From contig JAGVSM010003951.1 of the NCBI GenBank assembly GCA_022494885.1, forward strand, positions 1 through 64,000: a stretch of 64,000 nucleotides of DNA. Reading direction: 5' to 3'. This document shows, in pieces, positions 25,565 through 36,686 of the stretch. The position numbers and the translations under genes are program-made. This DNA is from Micrasema longulum (lineage: Eukaryota; Arthropoda; Insecta; Trichoptera; Brachycentridae). The notes under the pieces are model-generated. The model made no database searches. It was not told the DNA's origin and was given only the letters and a program-made list of their open reading frames with translations. The stretch's first letter is position 1. Each line of letters opens with the position of its first letter.

Positions 25565-26241
25565 GTCTGGCGGCGATCCTAAAAATATAACTTAATTAGA
25601 ATAACAGTTGTCAGCAAAGTGACGACATATCTTTGTAGTAACATCTAAGGAGTGATTTATATCGACACATTAAAAATCATTAGTATCTGGCATGTTGATT
25701 TATTTTTTTAATACAATGCTAGACACATAAATCAACATAAATGTATAAAATCAGCTTTAAAACTAAAAAAAACCTAATCATTAACGATGTTCTTACAAGG
25801 TTACATCATTTAGCAAAAACGTTAGAATTGGGACAAATTGATAAATGTAAATTGATCGAATAAAAAAATAATTCATGTGATCTTGTTCATGAAAAAAGTA
25901 TAAATGTCTTATTTTTTGGTGAATAATTGTCTTGAACACACTATAATAGGCTTGTCTTTGCATTTTTACATCAATTTTCGGAAACAGAGTTGTATGTTTG
26001 CATAAAAAAACTGATAAAATCGATTTGATCGGTACATGATCAGTGATCAGTACTTCCTCACCACTAGTCACATTAGTTTGACAGCTGTCATTTTAATCAA
26101 GCTATATTTTAAGGACTATAATATATCGTGTTGTTGTTTATTTTTAAATTATGACTATGTTTGAACTTACCTGTATTATTTTTGCAAATGCCCCTCGGGC
26201 GTATTGTAAAATAAATCAAATGAAAAAACCAATCCTCTCAG

Positions 26242-26976
26242 CTGTCTTCCTCGCGCTTGGGACCGCCGCTCCGCCCCCCTACAGCAGTTCCTGGCCTGCT
26301 GCCAGGAGGTCCTGGCCGCCCTGACGGACAATCCCCTGCACCTGTGAGTACCGCGTCAAACGCTTCCATTTTCCCAACAGCAATCGATCAAAATCCCATG
26401 CACATTCAGATAGAAGAGTTGAGGAAATGTGGGTGTTCAAAAATGAGCAGAATTGTGAATGTTACACCGTGTGTAAAGTGGCCACTTAAACCAGCCAATG
26501 ACAGGTCATAAGCCCTGTAAATGCCTAGACTTCCATATTCCCTTCTCAAAAATGTTTTCCCTCTCGGTTGAAATATGAATAACTCCCTAGGGAGGAAATC
26601 CAGCCAGTCTGCAAGCATTTAGACGTACTCAAACATTGTTAAATTATGGTTAATTAAAGCCATTCCCTATAAATACTCCATTTTTCCCCTTTTCAATCTC
26701 CTAAATTTTTTTTACGTTACGGTGCTGTGTAGTGACTACACCGTGTCGTAATGCGCGGGTGTATTTAGCACAGTAAGGGAGAGGTAAAAAATAAAATATT
26801 TTGCACTCAGTAACCTCACTTTCTCTTACAAACAATAGAATATTTATATGGATAGCAAATTTTATATTTATGTGATGGCATTATGAATTATATTTTTTTT
26901 AAAATTTCTTTACAGAAAAGCGGTTGAACAAATCAGAGCTACGATCGCCATCCTCCAAAACATGTCATCTTCATAG
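26242..26976 (+). CDS. Two terminal coding exons of an unrecognised gene
   Basis: Exon A (26242-26343) is GC-rich, follows CCTCTCAG and ends at a GTGAGT donor. Exon B (26916-26976) follows TTTCTTTACAG and ends in TAG. Phases agree: A leaves two bases (CT) and B adds one (A) to complete a Leu codon. The spliced tail reads WDRRSAPLQQFLACCQEVLA, ALTDNPLHL, then KAVEQIRATIAILQNMSSS. It looks helical and I do not recognise the protein. The contrast with the AT-rich surroundings and the matching phases make real exons likely. Earlier exons must lie left of 26242. None is visible in the palindrome, so the palindrome may sit inside an intron of this gene. Confidence 0.6.
26405..26578 (+). repeat. Dispersed repeat family D
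   Basis: Lies in the intron between the two terminal exons. It shares the AACCAGCCAATGACAGGTCA block and the preceding GAGTTGAGGAAATGTGGGTG segment with the other copies. Confidence 0.6.
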
Positions 26977-27087
26977 TGGTGATAAGTGAAAGAAATCAAG
27001 ACTGGTATGTTTGTTGGCAGACCTGAGAATTCTGGGCATAGGGGAATGTAAACCATAGTCAGCTCTATGGTTATCGGTATGAAAGAG

Positions 27088-27250
27088 TCAGTTTTGTCTG
27101 AGGTTTCTAGTTGGGATATTTAATTTTATCAAGCTCAGCAGTTCAGGCGCATCAAAGAGCGAGTTGAGAATTTTAAATAGGACTAGAAGGTCGGATTTAT
27201 TTCGACGGTCTTGAAGAGAAGATATATTTAAGCTAGTTACTACTACCATC
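27088..27250 (-). pseudogene. Jockey/CR1-type LINE reverse transcriptase C-terminal remnant
   Basis: The minus strand reads SSLQDRRNKSDLLVLFKILN followed by FDAPELLSLIKLNIPTRN, the typical end of a non-LTR reverse transcriptase. It abuts the next LINE piece at about 27250. Confidence 0.6.
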
Positions 27251-27482
27251 ACGCCATTTCTCCGTAGGCGTAGGCAGAGAGAATGGATCGCCACACTCGT
27301 CGATCCTGGCATACATTCCTAGCTTCTTCCACATTTATACATCTTGTCATACATGCCCCTTGGTTCTGTCTGCTTTTAACATGACCAGACTGAAGATGCC
27401 ACGTCTTCCTCGGTTGTCCTCGTCTCACGTTACCGTTCATTTTCGCCATATATACTTGTTTTACCATTCTTTCGTCGTCCAT
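27251..27482 (-). pseudogene. LINE C-terminal remnant
   Basis: The minus strand reads ERMVKQVYMAKMNGNVRRGQ and PRKTW, then VEEARNVCQDRRVWRS. This is the familiar C-terminus of a lepidopteran RTE/CR1-like element, ending shortly after. Confidence 0.65.
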
Positions 27483-27544
27483 TCGTTCTACGTGACCGAA
27501 CCATCTCAGAGACCCTTTCTTAATCTTATCAATTATACTTCTTC

Positions 27545-27758
27545 TCTTAGTGCCCTGTCAGGTATCCCCAACGTTGGCAATCACTCTGGCAATAGTCTCT
27601 CTGTCCTGTGCGGCCCGGAAAATCTGCTCCACAGTCCTGAAGCCAGTCCAGTCTCGTATATTTCGCAGCCGGGACATCTGTCTTCTTCCAGCCCCTCTGT
27701 GACCCTCAACCTTGCCTTTCAAAATTAAATGAAGCAAGTGGTACTTTTCTCCACGCAT
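27545..27758 (-). pseudogene. RTE-like C-terminal remnant
   Basis: The minus strand reads MRGEKYHLLHLILKGKVEGH then RRQMSRLRNIRDWTGF, the conserved tail of RTE-type proteins. Its 3' end is a diverged relative of the LINE tail in the palindrome (12196-12541). Confidence 0.7.
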
Positions 27759-27759
27759 T

Positions 27760-29030
27760 ATATGCCCCAGATATTAAATTTTACGAACTTTTATGGTTTG
27801 CATGATTAGCCAAGTACACAGCCACTTACCATTTATTTATGTTCCAGCTAGGATGTGCAGATAATATCACCAGTTTTATATAGGTATCAATAAGTAAAAC
27901 ATCGTAGGCCAATAATTCTCTTCGCTATTGTTCAATGTATTTAAAAACCTGTGATTAATTATGAATCCGTGCAATATTTTTTACTGCTTTTTAGTAGAAC
28001 TGGTGCGTTGGTTTCCCAAATTAAAACATGTAAAAATAAAATATAGAAATATACTGTATAAGACATTTTTAATATCATGATAAATGTAAATTAAGACTGG
28101 TTTGACAATACATTTCCTTAAAAAGTACAATATCTTACCCAAATGTTTTGAAGAAACATAAAAATATAAAAGTTCATTCCATCTCTTATCATGTTCGTCG
28201 TTAATAGATATTTGAACAGTGGTACTGATTCTGTAATTCCTAAATACAAGCTTTTTCAGGAAAAAAAACTTTTTTTTTTTAGGTCATTGAAGAAATCACA
28301 ATAGGAAATAAAAATACCAAATATAATATTTTTAGTTAGGAAAAATGTTACTAGTAGTGTAATAAAGGCTAAACCATAATGAAATACAAAGTTAACATTA
28401 GTTTATCAACAATATTTTGAGTTTGTCCAAATTTTTGTAGACAAGGACTGGATTAAACTCCCCGGGAGCTGTTAATATTAACATAATACAACAGAAATTA
28501 AGAACATTTTAGAGAATGCACTTAAACCAGCCAATGACAGGTCATAAGCCCTGTAGATGCCTAGACTTCTATATTACCTCCTCTAAAATGATCTTTATCA
28601 CTGTTGTAATATTTTAACATTAGTTTAGCTTAAAATAATCGATTATGAACATAAACGAAGACAAAGAGACAAGGTAATAGCTAATCTACTCATTCATTTT
28701 GCTAATGATAATCTATAAAACACTTCTTTCGGGTGGTAGATGCTGATTTCTAATATTTCTACCTAAATAATCTAGTTGGAAGCTTTGCTGGCGTCTTCCG
28801 ATGAAAGAAAAATTGTTTTGGTTTGTTGATTGGTGTCTCGGTAGTGGTCGGTGGCGATGCAGTTTCACTTGCAAATGGCCTGGATAGCGTGTGCAACTTG
28901 GTAGTAGTACTTCATGCGTAATTTCAATCAAAATTGGATTTTTCATGCACTGTAATTAAAAGATTACAAATTAGTAATAGAATTAAATTATGGTTTAAGT
29001 TATTCCAACTAATCTCTTTGAACATGTATG
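27760..29030. other. Non-coding, AT-rich stretch
   Basis: No gene seen. It holds homopolymer runs and one copy of repeat D at 28517-28614. Confidence 0.5.
28517..28614 (+). repeat. Dispersed repeat family D
   Basis: Carries the AACCAGCCAATGACAGGTCA block and the ATATTACCTCCTCTAAAATG region, ending in TTGTAATATT. Confidence 0.6.
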
Positions 29031-29037
29031 AAATATC

Positions 29038-29190
29038 AGCATGTCCCTATCCACACCCTGTGGTGCATTGGGCAGTACATTGGTACACCAAATGCAGCGT
29101 ATATCGAGCATCTGCCGCATGAAGATATGGTAATCAGACATACGCTTAAGGTGCAAGTACAGGGACAATGAAGCATTCTGTGCAGAAGTG
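29038..29190 (+). repeat. Dispersed repeat family C
   Basis: Shares CTATCCACACCCTGTGGTGC and CCAAATGCAGCGTA blocks with 48995-49130 (+), and a shorter part with 39366-39455 (minus strand). The copies are clearly diverged. No pol III boxes are obvious. Confidence 0.6.
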
Positions 29191-29349
29191 ACATAACCCA
29201 GAAATAGGTGTAAATGGACTTAAACATTGGAAGGGGTCTATAAACATTCATTTTAACTAGATGTGGTTGAACCCACCTTTACCCATTCATTGATAGATGG
29301 CACTACTCACACTCTCACCTTTACCATCATACACCAGGTGTAAGTTAGA

Positions 29350-30270
29350 TATAATTAATTAATATTTATTTATTTGGGAAAAAAACAACAGTTTTTACAT
29401 ATGATTAATCTATAAAATAAGGGTACATTGTAACTTAAATTGTAAAAACTGTCAATAATCATTTTCCACGGCTATATAAGTTATTTATCAAGTGTATACA
29501 TTAAAATAACTCGGTAATATGATAAAATTAATTTAAAAGTTAAGAAATGTTAGTAATTCAGAAACTGCAAAATAAAAAAGTAAATATAATAAATAATAAC
29601 AAAAAAGTTTAAATAATAATAAATATAAATAAAATACATATGTGTGATAAATTTGTTTTCTTTTGTATAGAAATAAAAATAAAATAAAAAAACTATAAAC
29701 AATATTGAAGATAGTACAAACATAAACATGAATATACAGTTTTAATGACATACTCATTCTTTCTTGAATTTGTCCTGGGTATCGGCAAATTAAATGTAGT
29801 TTGGAGTCTTGTCCTGTTGGGCACAAGATATTCTAAATAACTTGTAAGTATAGGGCAATATATTACATTGTTCACAAGTTTAAATAGAAATAATTGATTT
29901 CAATCACTATTCCTGTACTCCTGAGTTTGAATTGCATTTGGAATACAATCAAATTTGTATTTTATTAAATTTTAAAAAAAAATCTGTATCCTTTCTAGGT
30001 TATTAATATATATCTTATATTGGGGATTCCATATAATAGAAGCATACTCTAATTGACTTCTCACATATGTGTTATAAATTAGTGCTAATAAGTCATAAGA
30101 CATTCTCATTAAAAACCAAGCATTTTGTATGCTTTATTAATAATTACATTAATTTGAATTTCGAAAACAAGCTTGGGATCTAAAACTATTCCCAAGTCTC
30201 TTATGACGTTCTTTCTAGGTACAATTTGATTCATTAGAGCGTACTGGAAATTTAATGTGTTATGTTTACG
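29350..30270 (-). pseudogene. Jockey/CR1-like LINE remnant
   Basis: The minus strand from 30260 reads VIRDLGIVLDPKLVFEIQIN, then INKAYKMLGF, YDLLALIYNTYVRSQLEYAS and IIWNPQY with interruptions. These are the conserved post-palm motifs of a non-LTR reverse transcriptase. Further on (29875-29693) a FNLPIPRTNSRKNEY segment matches the C-terminus. The fragment ends in an A-rich tail near 29360-29380. Confidence 0.65.
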
Positions 30271-31615
30271 CGAGAAAGATATACAATTATATATATAATA
30301 TATAAAAACACATACCTATATTAAAGGGATTGCAATATTTTGTTATTTTGCAAGCACAGATCAATGACAAGTGTGAAGCGATGCCATGACTTATCTACAA
30401 ATACATTTAAAACTAATTCAAATAATGTTATACCTTTACCTCATATCCTGAGTTTTAACTGCTCCTATTTCTTAATGGATACACAGAAGCCGACTGATGT
30501 AAATCGCCATTACATTACTGCAAACAAAACAAAGATGTATTGATTAGCTAATACTTTGTGTAATAATATTATGTTCACTTGTTTACTAAACTCTCGAAGT
30601 AAAACTGCCCGTGTAAAACACTTTTGTGACGCCGTTAGGCGTCCTTGCGGACCAACCGCGGGCAACTGCAAATCTCCATTAATTGAAAGACAAAAATGTA
30701 TGAATTAGTTCGTACTTAACGTTCTCAGACTAAGCGTATGAAGTAAAATTGTAATTGTATACAAACCATTCCATGTACTCTATCAAAGTGGTCATCTGTG
30801 AATCGCTAAGTCGCCTAGAAGCCACAATTGCGTCTGTAAAAAGTAATATTATTTTGAGTTTGTAAAACAATATTTAAGTATTTCAAATATATTTATGTAA
30901 TTTGTTTTAAAACATTAATAACTCACCTAAATAAACGACCGGCTTCCGATGTTTACAAAACTTCAACAACATCGTACCCACAGACTACAGATATCTTATA
31001 CAGATATCTTCTACAGATATCTTGATCGTACCTAAAGATTGTATCTGTCAGTTAACGAATACCATAGAAAAAAGATGTGTTTTTGACCGATTTTTCCGGA
31101 ATTTCATTCGTTGTCACGAAGTCAAATAATGCCCTCTTTATCACGAGGGGGTAAAATAAGAATATAAAAAATATAAATGTTGTTTATGATGGGGGGGGGG
31201 AGTTTGGGTTATTTAAGAGGGTGGCGATGAGAGAAAAATTAAGATGAGATTTGATCATCTCGGAGGCTGTGAAAAAACAAGTTCCGCGTTCGCACGTATG
31301 AATAGACGGAAGCTGTACGTCTCTCCGCTAACTGAGAGAAAGCGGGAACATCCGCCGAACGGAAACATGAGATGAATTAGAAGATCGCGTCATAAAGCCT
31401 TTAATTTTTTATTTATTTGATCGTAAAAAATATAAACAATTGTACTCCCGGAAGTAACAACTCATTTTGGGACATAAAAATATTCGTAATTTTAAAAATT
31501 CATGATGATATTTTTCGATATTCTATAGGACTCCAGTAATATGTTGTACTCACTTTAAGCAAGGTACAGCAGAGATCTTAGACCATGCCTTGTCGTGCGT
31601 GATCCAGGTACGTGA
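30271..31615. other. Non-coding stretch
   Basis: No gene recognised. Three copies of an ACAGATATCTT motif lie at 30985-31022, and a run of 11-12 G at about 31191. Confidence 0.5.
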
Positions 31616-31789
31616 ATCAGGTTGTGGTCCCGTGGCAAGTGTTTCGGACTCACGGATCAAACGTCCGTGGTTCGAATCCCACTCTACCCCAACTTGATTT
31701 CCATTTTCTAATAGTAAGTTATTTACAACTCGTTGAAAATAGCCCTCAAAATTAAATATTAGGGTAAATTATAAGAACGCAAATATTTC
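31616..31789 (+). repeat. tRNA-derived SINE (family A)
   Basis: Starts with a tRNA-like head GGTTGTGGTCCCGTGGCAAG and has an exact B-box GGTTCGAATCCC at 31669-31680. A body ending ATAAGAACGCAAATATT follows. A second copy with a decayed B-box lies at 44170-44341. Confidence 0.75.
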
Positions 31790-32260
31790 TTCTATTGATT
31801 TTATTTTTATATATTTTTACTCTGTCGTGTATTATGCTGGTGGATGATACGATTTTAGGTATAGCCAACATAAGTGAGAGTTTTAATTTACGATTTAGAG
31901 CACTGTTTTTGCGATCTCATGATACGGTATGACCAAAAATGGACAAGTTTATTAATGTCGATGACATGGATTTCCATTATATACCGCAGCGTTTTTCAAC
32001 CTTTTTCATGACACGACCCCCCTAGTATCAAAAAACATTTCGCGACCCCCCAACCCCTTTTTCCATGTATGTTAAAAATATATAATACTTACAAAAATTT
32101 TAGGCGTTTGCGTTATTTGCAATCCGATATAAACATATAATTAAGTATTAAGTACGTAAAACATATAATTTTTAATTGAATACGTGGCCAATTGATAACT
32201 AACAAACAAATACAAACATATTAGATGTATATAAATAAATAAAATATATCGTTAGGGTTA

Positions 32261-32337
32261 GACTCCCAGCGCCATCTGTTGGTAACACTAGAAACTAATG
32301 CAGGTTCCGGATGTTAGCAACAGATGGCGCTGGTAGT
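32261..32337. promoter_or_regulatory. Inverted pair of CTCF-like GCGCCATCTG motifs
   Basis: An arm at 32261-32286 (with AGCGCCATCTGTTG) and its near-exact reverse complement at 32314-32337 (CAACAGATGGCGCTGG) flank a loop of about 27 bp. The core resembles insect CTCF sites (AGATGGCGC). It lies in the 5' non-coding part of the hAT element. Function is inferred; it could also be a nested short inverted-repeat element. Confidence 0.4.
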
Positions 32338-32406
32338 CCGAAAGATCCACAAGTTTCGAGACGTTTATTTACACTTCGAGATAATTCTCGCTAGAATGCG
32401 CTGGCC

Positions 32407-32440
32407 TATAAATACAGCGGTCGACCGCGGCTATCACAGT
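32407..32440 (+). promoter_or_regulatory. Candidate TATA-plus-initiator promoter of the hAT gene
   Basis: TATAAATA at 32407-32414 is followed about 27 bases later by CTATCACAGT, which fits an arthropod initiator. The transposase ATG is about 230 bases downstream. Confidence 0.45.
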
Positions 32441-32664
32441 TTGATGCAAGACAGCGAAGCAAGTGGAATCAGAAGCAATCCCGATAAGTGGAAACGATTC
32501 AGAAGTGTAAATTCGGTATTATGTGGACTGTAAGGTGCCTTGGAGTTGGAGTAATTATATACTGATTTGTGAGCGTAAGTCACGCGTGGTCATGTCTGCT
32601 GTTCAATTGTTTAAAGAGCGCGAACCACATGTTTTACGGTACGCATTTATTTGAGTTGTTATAA

Positions 32665-34514
32665 TTGAAAATGGATAAATTCCTGAAAAGATCATCAGAA
32701 CCATCAACGTCTAGCGGGAGTAGTGGAATAAAGAAAAAACGTCTTTATGACGGCATTTATTTGAAATTTGGGTTTACTGTGATTGACAGTAAACCGCAGT
32801 GCGTAATTTGCTTTGAAATTTTGTCAAGAGAAAGCATGAAGCCATCGAAGTTGGTACGCCACCTAAACACAAAACATCCTAATGAAAAAAATAAACCCGT
32901 GGAATTTTTTGAGCGAAAATTAAAAGCTCTTGAACGTCAAAAAACTGCTATAGGACAAATGTCCAACCTGAATGAGAAATCGTTGCTCGCTAGTTATAGA
33001 GTAGCTTTTCGTGTGGCTAAAGCAGGGAAATCTCACACTATTGCCGAAAATTTGATTTTACCAGCGGCTTTGGATATAGCAGAGATTATGTCTGGCAAGC
33101 AAGAAGTCGAAAAGCTCAAAAGTATACCTCTCTCTGACAATACCACTAAACGCAGGATAAGCAATATGGCGACTGATGTTCGCGATCAAGTCATAGAAAA
33201 AATAATGAAAAGTTCTTTTGTATCCCTGCAATTTGATGAATCAACGGATATTGCGAGTTGTGCGCAATTTGTAGCTTTTGTGCGTTTTGAATCCAATGAA
33301 ATAATAATGGAAGAAATACTATTTTGCAAGGCACTTCCCAAAAATACTACAGGTCAATGCTTGCATGACATGTTCCTTGAAGCTACGCAAGATATGAATA
33401 TCGATTGGGCACAAAAATGCATTGCTATTTGTAGTGACGGAGCAAAAGCCATGACTGGTGCGAAGAGTGAATTTATTGCTAGACTGAAAGAACAGATGCC
33501 AAACGCTTGTTGGATGCATTGCTTTCTCCATCGCCAAGCTTTTGCAGCCAAATTCTTACCGCAAGAATACAGTCAAGTTCTTAATATTATTATTAATATT
33601 GTAAATTATATTAAAGGAAAAGCGTTGCAGACTCGATTGTTTCGAATCATTTGTGAAGATATGGGGACACTACACCGTAATTTGCTTTACCATACAGAAG
33701 TTAGGTGGTTATCAAAAGGCAAAGTACTGACCAGAGTTATGGAACTTCGCGCTGAACTATTAGTATATTTACAGCAAGCCAAGTCACATTACTCTGAATT
33801 CATTTCTGACCCGGAATTCCTTTTGAAATTGGCTTTTCTTTCTGACTTGTTTGAACATTTAAATAGCTTGAATAAAAGTCTTCAAGGGCTTGATGAAAAT
33901 GTCATTACACCAAAAAACAAACTCCATGGCTTAGTAAAAAAAATTGAATTGTGGTCATCATCTATAAATCAAAACAACTTTGATTCATTTTAGTCCACAC
34001 AGTCTTTGATTGAAGAAGTCGGAAGCGAGATCAACATCAACTCATATATATCTGGTATGAAAATGGTGCTACATAATTTGAAGAAAGAATTGTGCCATTA
34101 CTTCTCACTGCAAGAGATATCGGATAACACTGGGCAAAGATGGATCTTAAATCCGTTTTTAAATGCAGCTATAAACGAGGCAAATTTAGCAACTAAGCTC
34201 AAAGAGAATCTGCTGGAACTATCTGCCGATGGGATGTTACACTTGGAATTCAAGTCTGAAAATTTGGATACGTTTTGGTTAAAAAGAAAAACAGAATACC
34301 CGGAATTAACAACCGAGGCTTTGAAGTATTTGATTTCATTTTCTACCTCGTACTTGTGCGAGTTGGCATTTTCATCAATGGCGCGAATAAAATGTAAACT
34401 AAGAAATCGCTTAAATTTGGGAACGATTAAAACGATTTAATACTTAATGTGGCAAAAACGGATCCACGATGGGAGAAATTAATTGAACAAACTCAAGCGC
34501 AACCTTCACATTAA
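32665..34514 (+). pseudogene. hAT transposase (ZBED/SCAND3-like), interrupted
   Basis: Would cut and rejoin DNA at the element ends. The N-terminal BED-type zinc finger has CVICFEI, then RHLNTKHP around residue 65. The RNase H-like core starts at SLQFDESTDIA (first catalytic Asp near residue 185). The C-terminus has the hAT dimerisation block TSYLCELAFSSM. The frame is open for 442 codons from 32665. A TAG at 33991-33993 then stops it, and the same frame continues at once to 34440, where the last about 25 codons are shifted to another frame, ending near 34514. The family is related to the domesticated ZBED5/SCAND3 type. One stop and one frameshift mean this copy is probably inactive, though young. 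Confidence 0.85.
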
Positions 34515-34815
34515 AATGAACGAAGATAGGCAAGCACAGATGTAATCATTTTCTATTTAAACACATTTTTAATATTTATTTTCTTTGTAATAACATGTTT
34601 TGAACTAGCATTTTTCTGACTTGTATGATTGATTATGGGGAAATTTTGTTAAATATAATAATTTTAACTCTTTATCGACTTTTTATTTAAGTCTTACAAA
34701 TTATGTGTAGTATAAAAAAAAACTGAAGTTTTCTCGACCTCCCGCGACCCCCCTACGAGGCTTCGCGACCCCCCAGGGGGTCGCGACCCACAGGTTGAAA
34801 AACAATGATATACTG

Positions 34816-36686
34816 AATATAATTCTCACAGATTTTTTATAACTAGTATTTCTGATACACGATTCACGTTTTTAGTGGCCAATCTCCGGATGAAAATGAC
34901 TTTTTCAAGATCAAATAATATAAAAGAAAGTCAATGTCGCATTTTTCGCATTACCGTCGTTGTTCTCCGATCACGGCGGAACGTTTTACAGACAGATCGC
35001 GTCAGTTTGCAAATGGCACACTTTCGCAGTAAGTAATTAGTGATTTAACTTTGATGTTCCTACACAATTCTATTCAATGAGAAACATAAGCAATATACAT
35101 ACATTTTACGTACCGCACTGAATCGCACGCACCGTCAATGTTTAATCACTATTAATCGCCGTGATCTACCGCTAACGTCGTTGATGGTCGTTAATGGTGG
35201 TCAATAAAAAACAGTGTTGCCATGTCTGGGTAGGTACCCAAAATTACAAATAAAATTTATATCATTTAAAAAGAATGTCCTGAAATATAAAATTCTCTTT
35301 ATCAACTAATTACATCATTTGATTTATGTCGATCTTGCGGAAAAGTCATGGGATTAAATATAGTACTTAAAACGTTTTTACAACAAAATGAAATTATGCG
35401 TTCTCTCCATATTTTAATGACTTTCGGATTCTAAAATACCATTCTTGACATAACAAGATTCCAGCAAGTTTTGTCAAAACTTGTCTCTTCAAATTTGACA
35501 TAACAATATTCCAGCAACTTTTGATAAAAACCTGTTCCGTCAAATTTTCCTTTTCAACCTTCCATCAATCTTAAATCAAGTTTGTACCAAGTTTCACTGT
35601 TATCTGGGAAGATAGGAGAAGTAGAAGCAGGTAAGATAGGATAAGGTAAGGAGAAGTAGATGAAATTGGGGAATCGAAATATTAGAGTGTGCCCAGACTA
35701 GACGATGATGTAGATGGTACAGATGAGTTACAAATCATATTCGGTGGATAAGCAGCACCCGCACTTGGTGTAAATGGCATTGTAGGATCAGCTATTAAAA
35801 TTATCAGAATGGGCAATTCAGCAGTAGAGTTTGATGAAAATGAAAGAGTTGGACAATCTCAGAAGCAGAATCATCTCGGGCGCAGCCAACCTCCACCAGT
35901 TTTCTTTTTTGCATATTAGGTATTCTATTCTATTGACATGGCGTTCTATTATCTCTACCTACACCTTAAAAGTGTGGTTAAAATAAAAAATAACAACTTA
36001 AATCTGATACGAGAAGTTACTTGCAAAATCAGAAAGTCAAATCTCTATAAAAAGAAATATGATTTACAAGTAGATAAGGTGTGTTATAAAACCATAAGAT
36101 AAGTCTTCATACTCAACTATTAACGACAAATATTGAAAATAACTTCTGTACCTAAAGTAATATAAAGCATTGAAAAAATATCAAAAACTTACTTTTGTTA
36201 CTTTACCGACACCTATATGATTTACTCACATCCATCCAGCACAGAACCACGGGCCAGTGGTGAGAGAGGAGTAGAATAGACGCATGATCGTAGCAGGAAT
36301 ATTTGTACAAGAAAAGTAATTATTTTGAAAACTCTGTTGTTACTTTCATCCCCAGTCTCCTCTAAATAATAAAAGTGTAATTTCGTTCATAAACTATAAT
36401 TATTATTGTAATGGCAACTAGCAACACAGCTTGACCTACTGTCAAAAGCCGTCATTATAATCTGTCACTGTCGCTGTTTTTGTATTTTGTACCTGTTTTG
36501 AATTTGTATTATTTGCCTCATCTTTTTATATTATAATCACTACATTATATGCCATTTAATGCAAGCATATTATGTGACAAGATCTGTTAGCTGTGGTACT
36601 GGTAGGGAAGTTTGATGCATTGGTGTCAGATAACTGCGTTCGTGTAAAATAGGGCAATCTTTACTATAAGAAAATACGAATTTATC
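34816..36686. other. Non-coding stretch
   Basis: No gene seen. Two partial repeats of a block beginning TTGACATAACAAGATTCCAG lie at 35450-35505 and 35506-35560. The right end presumably holds the promoter of the zinc finger gene, but no TATA box is evident. Confidence 0.5.

Larger units (their letters stand above)
13397..25971 (-). repeat. Right arm of the giant inverted repeat
   Basis: Reverse complement of 1-12608. Differences from the left arm include an insertion of about 14 bases near 16728-16745, scattered substitutions near the spacer (for example around 13420, 13790 and 14230) and more numerous differences inside the satellite array. At the inner edge the arm starts in the middle of a reverse transcriptase reading frame that continues past the matching boundary only on the left side. 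That suggests the left arm is the original and the right arm the copy. Whether the arm continues past 25971 cannot be seen, because its partner would lie left of base 1. Confidence 0.95.
31987..34807 (+). mobile_element. hAT-superfamily DNA transposon (complete ends, degraded gene)
   Basis: The left end CAGCGTTTTTCAACC matches the reverse complement of the right end (CATTGTTTTTCAACC). Both continue into C-rich subterminal blocks with ACGACCCCCC or CGCGACCCCC. The flanking octamers ATATACCG (31979-31986) and ATATACTG (34808-34815) differ at one base and fit the 8 bp target duplication of hAT elements. The element is 2821 bp with one transposase-like gene on the + strand. Confidence 0.88.

Noticed and set aside
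1..25971. Classical Foldback (FB) transposon
   Set aside because: FB elements also have long inverted ends built of tandem repeats, but here the array lies inside the arm with unique DNA on both sides and no visible target duplication. The left end is outside the window, so it cannot be fully excluded.
31191..31202. G-run as a G-quadruplex or regulatory site
   Set aside because: A single uninterrupted run of 11-12 G with no spaced G-tracts; nothing else supports a function.
31669..31680. Functional tRNA around the exact B-box at 31669
   Set aside because: A second copy with the same long non-tRNA body is at 44170, which marks it as a SINE.
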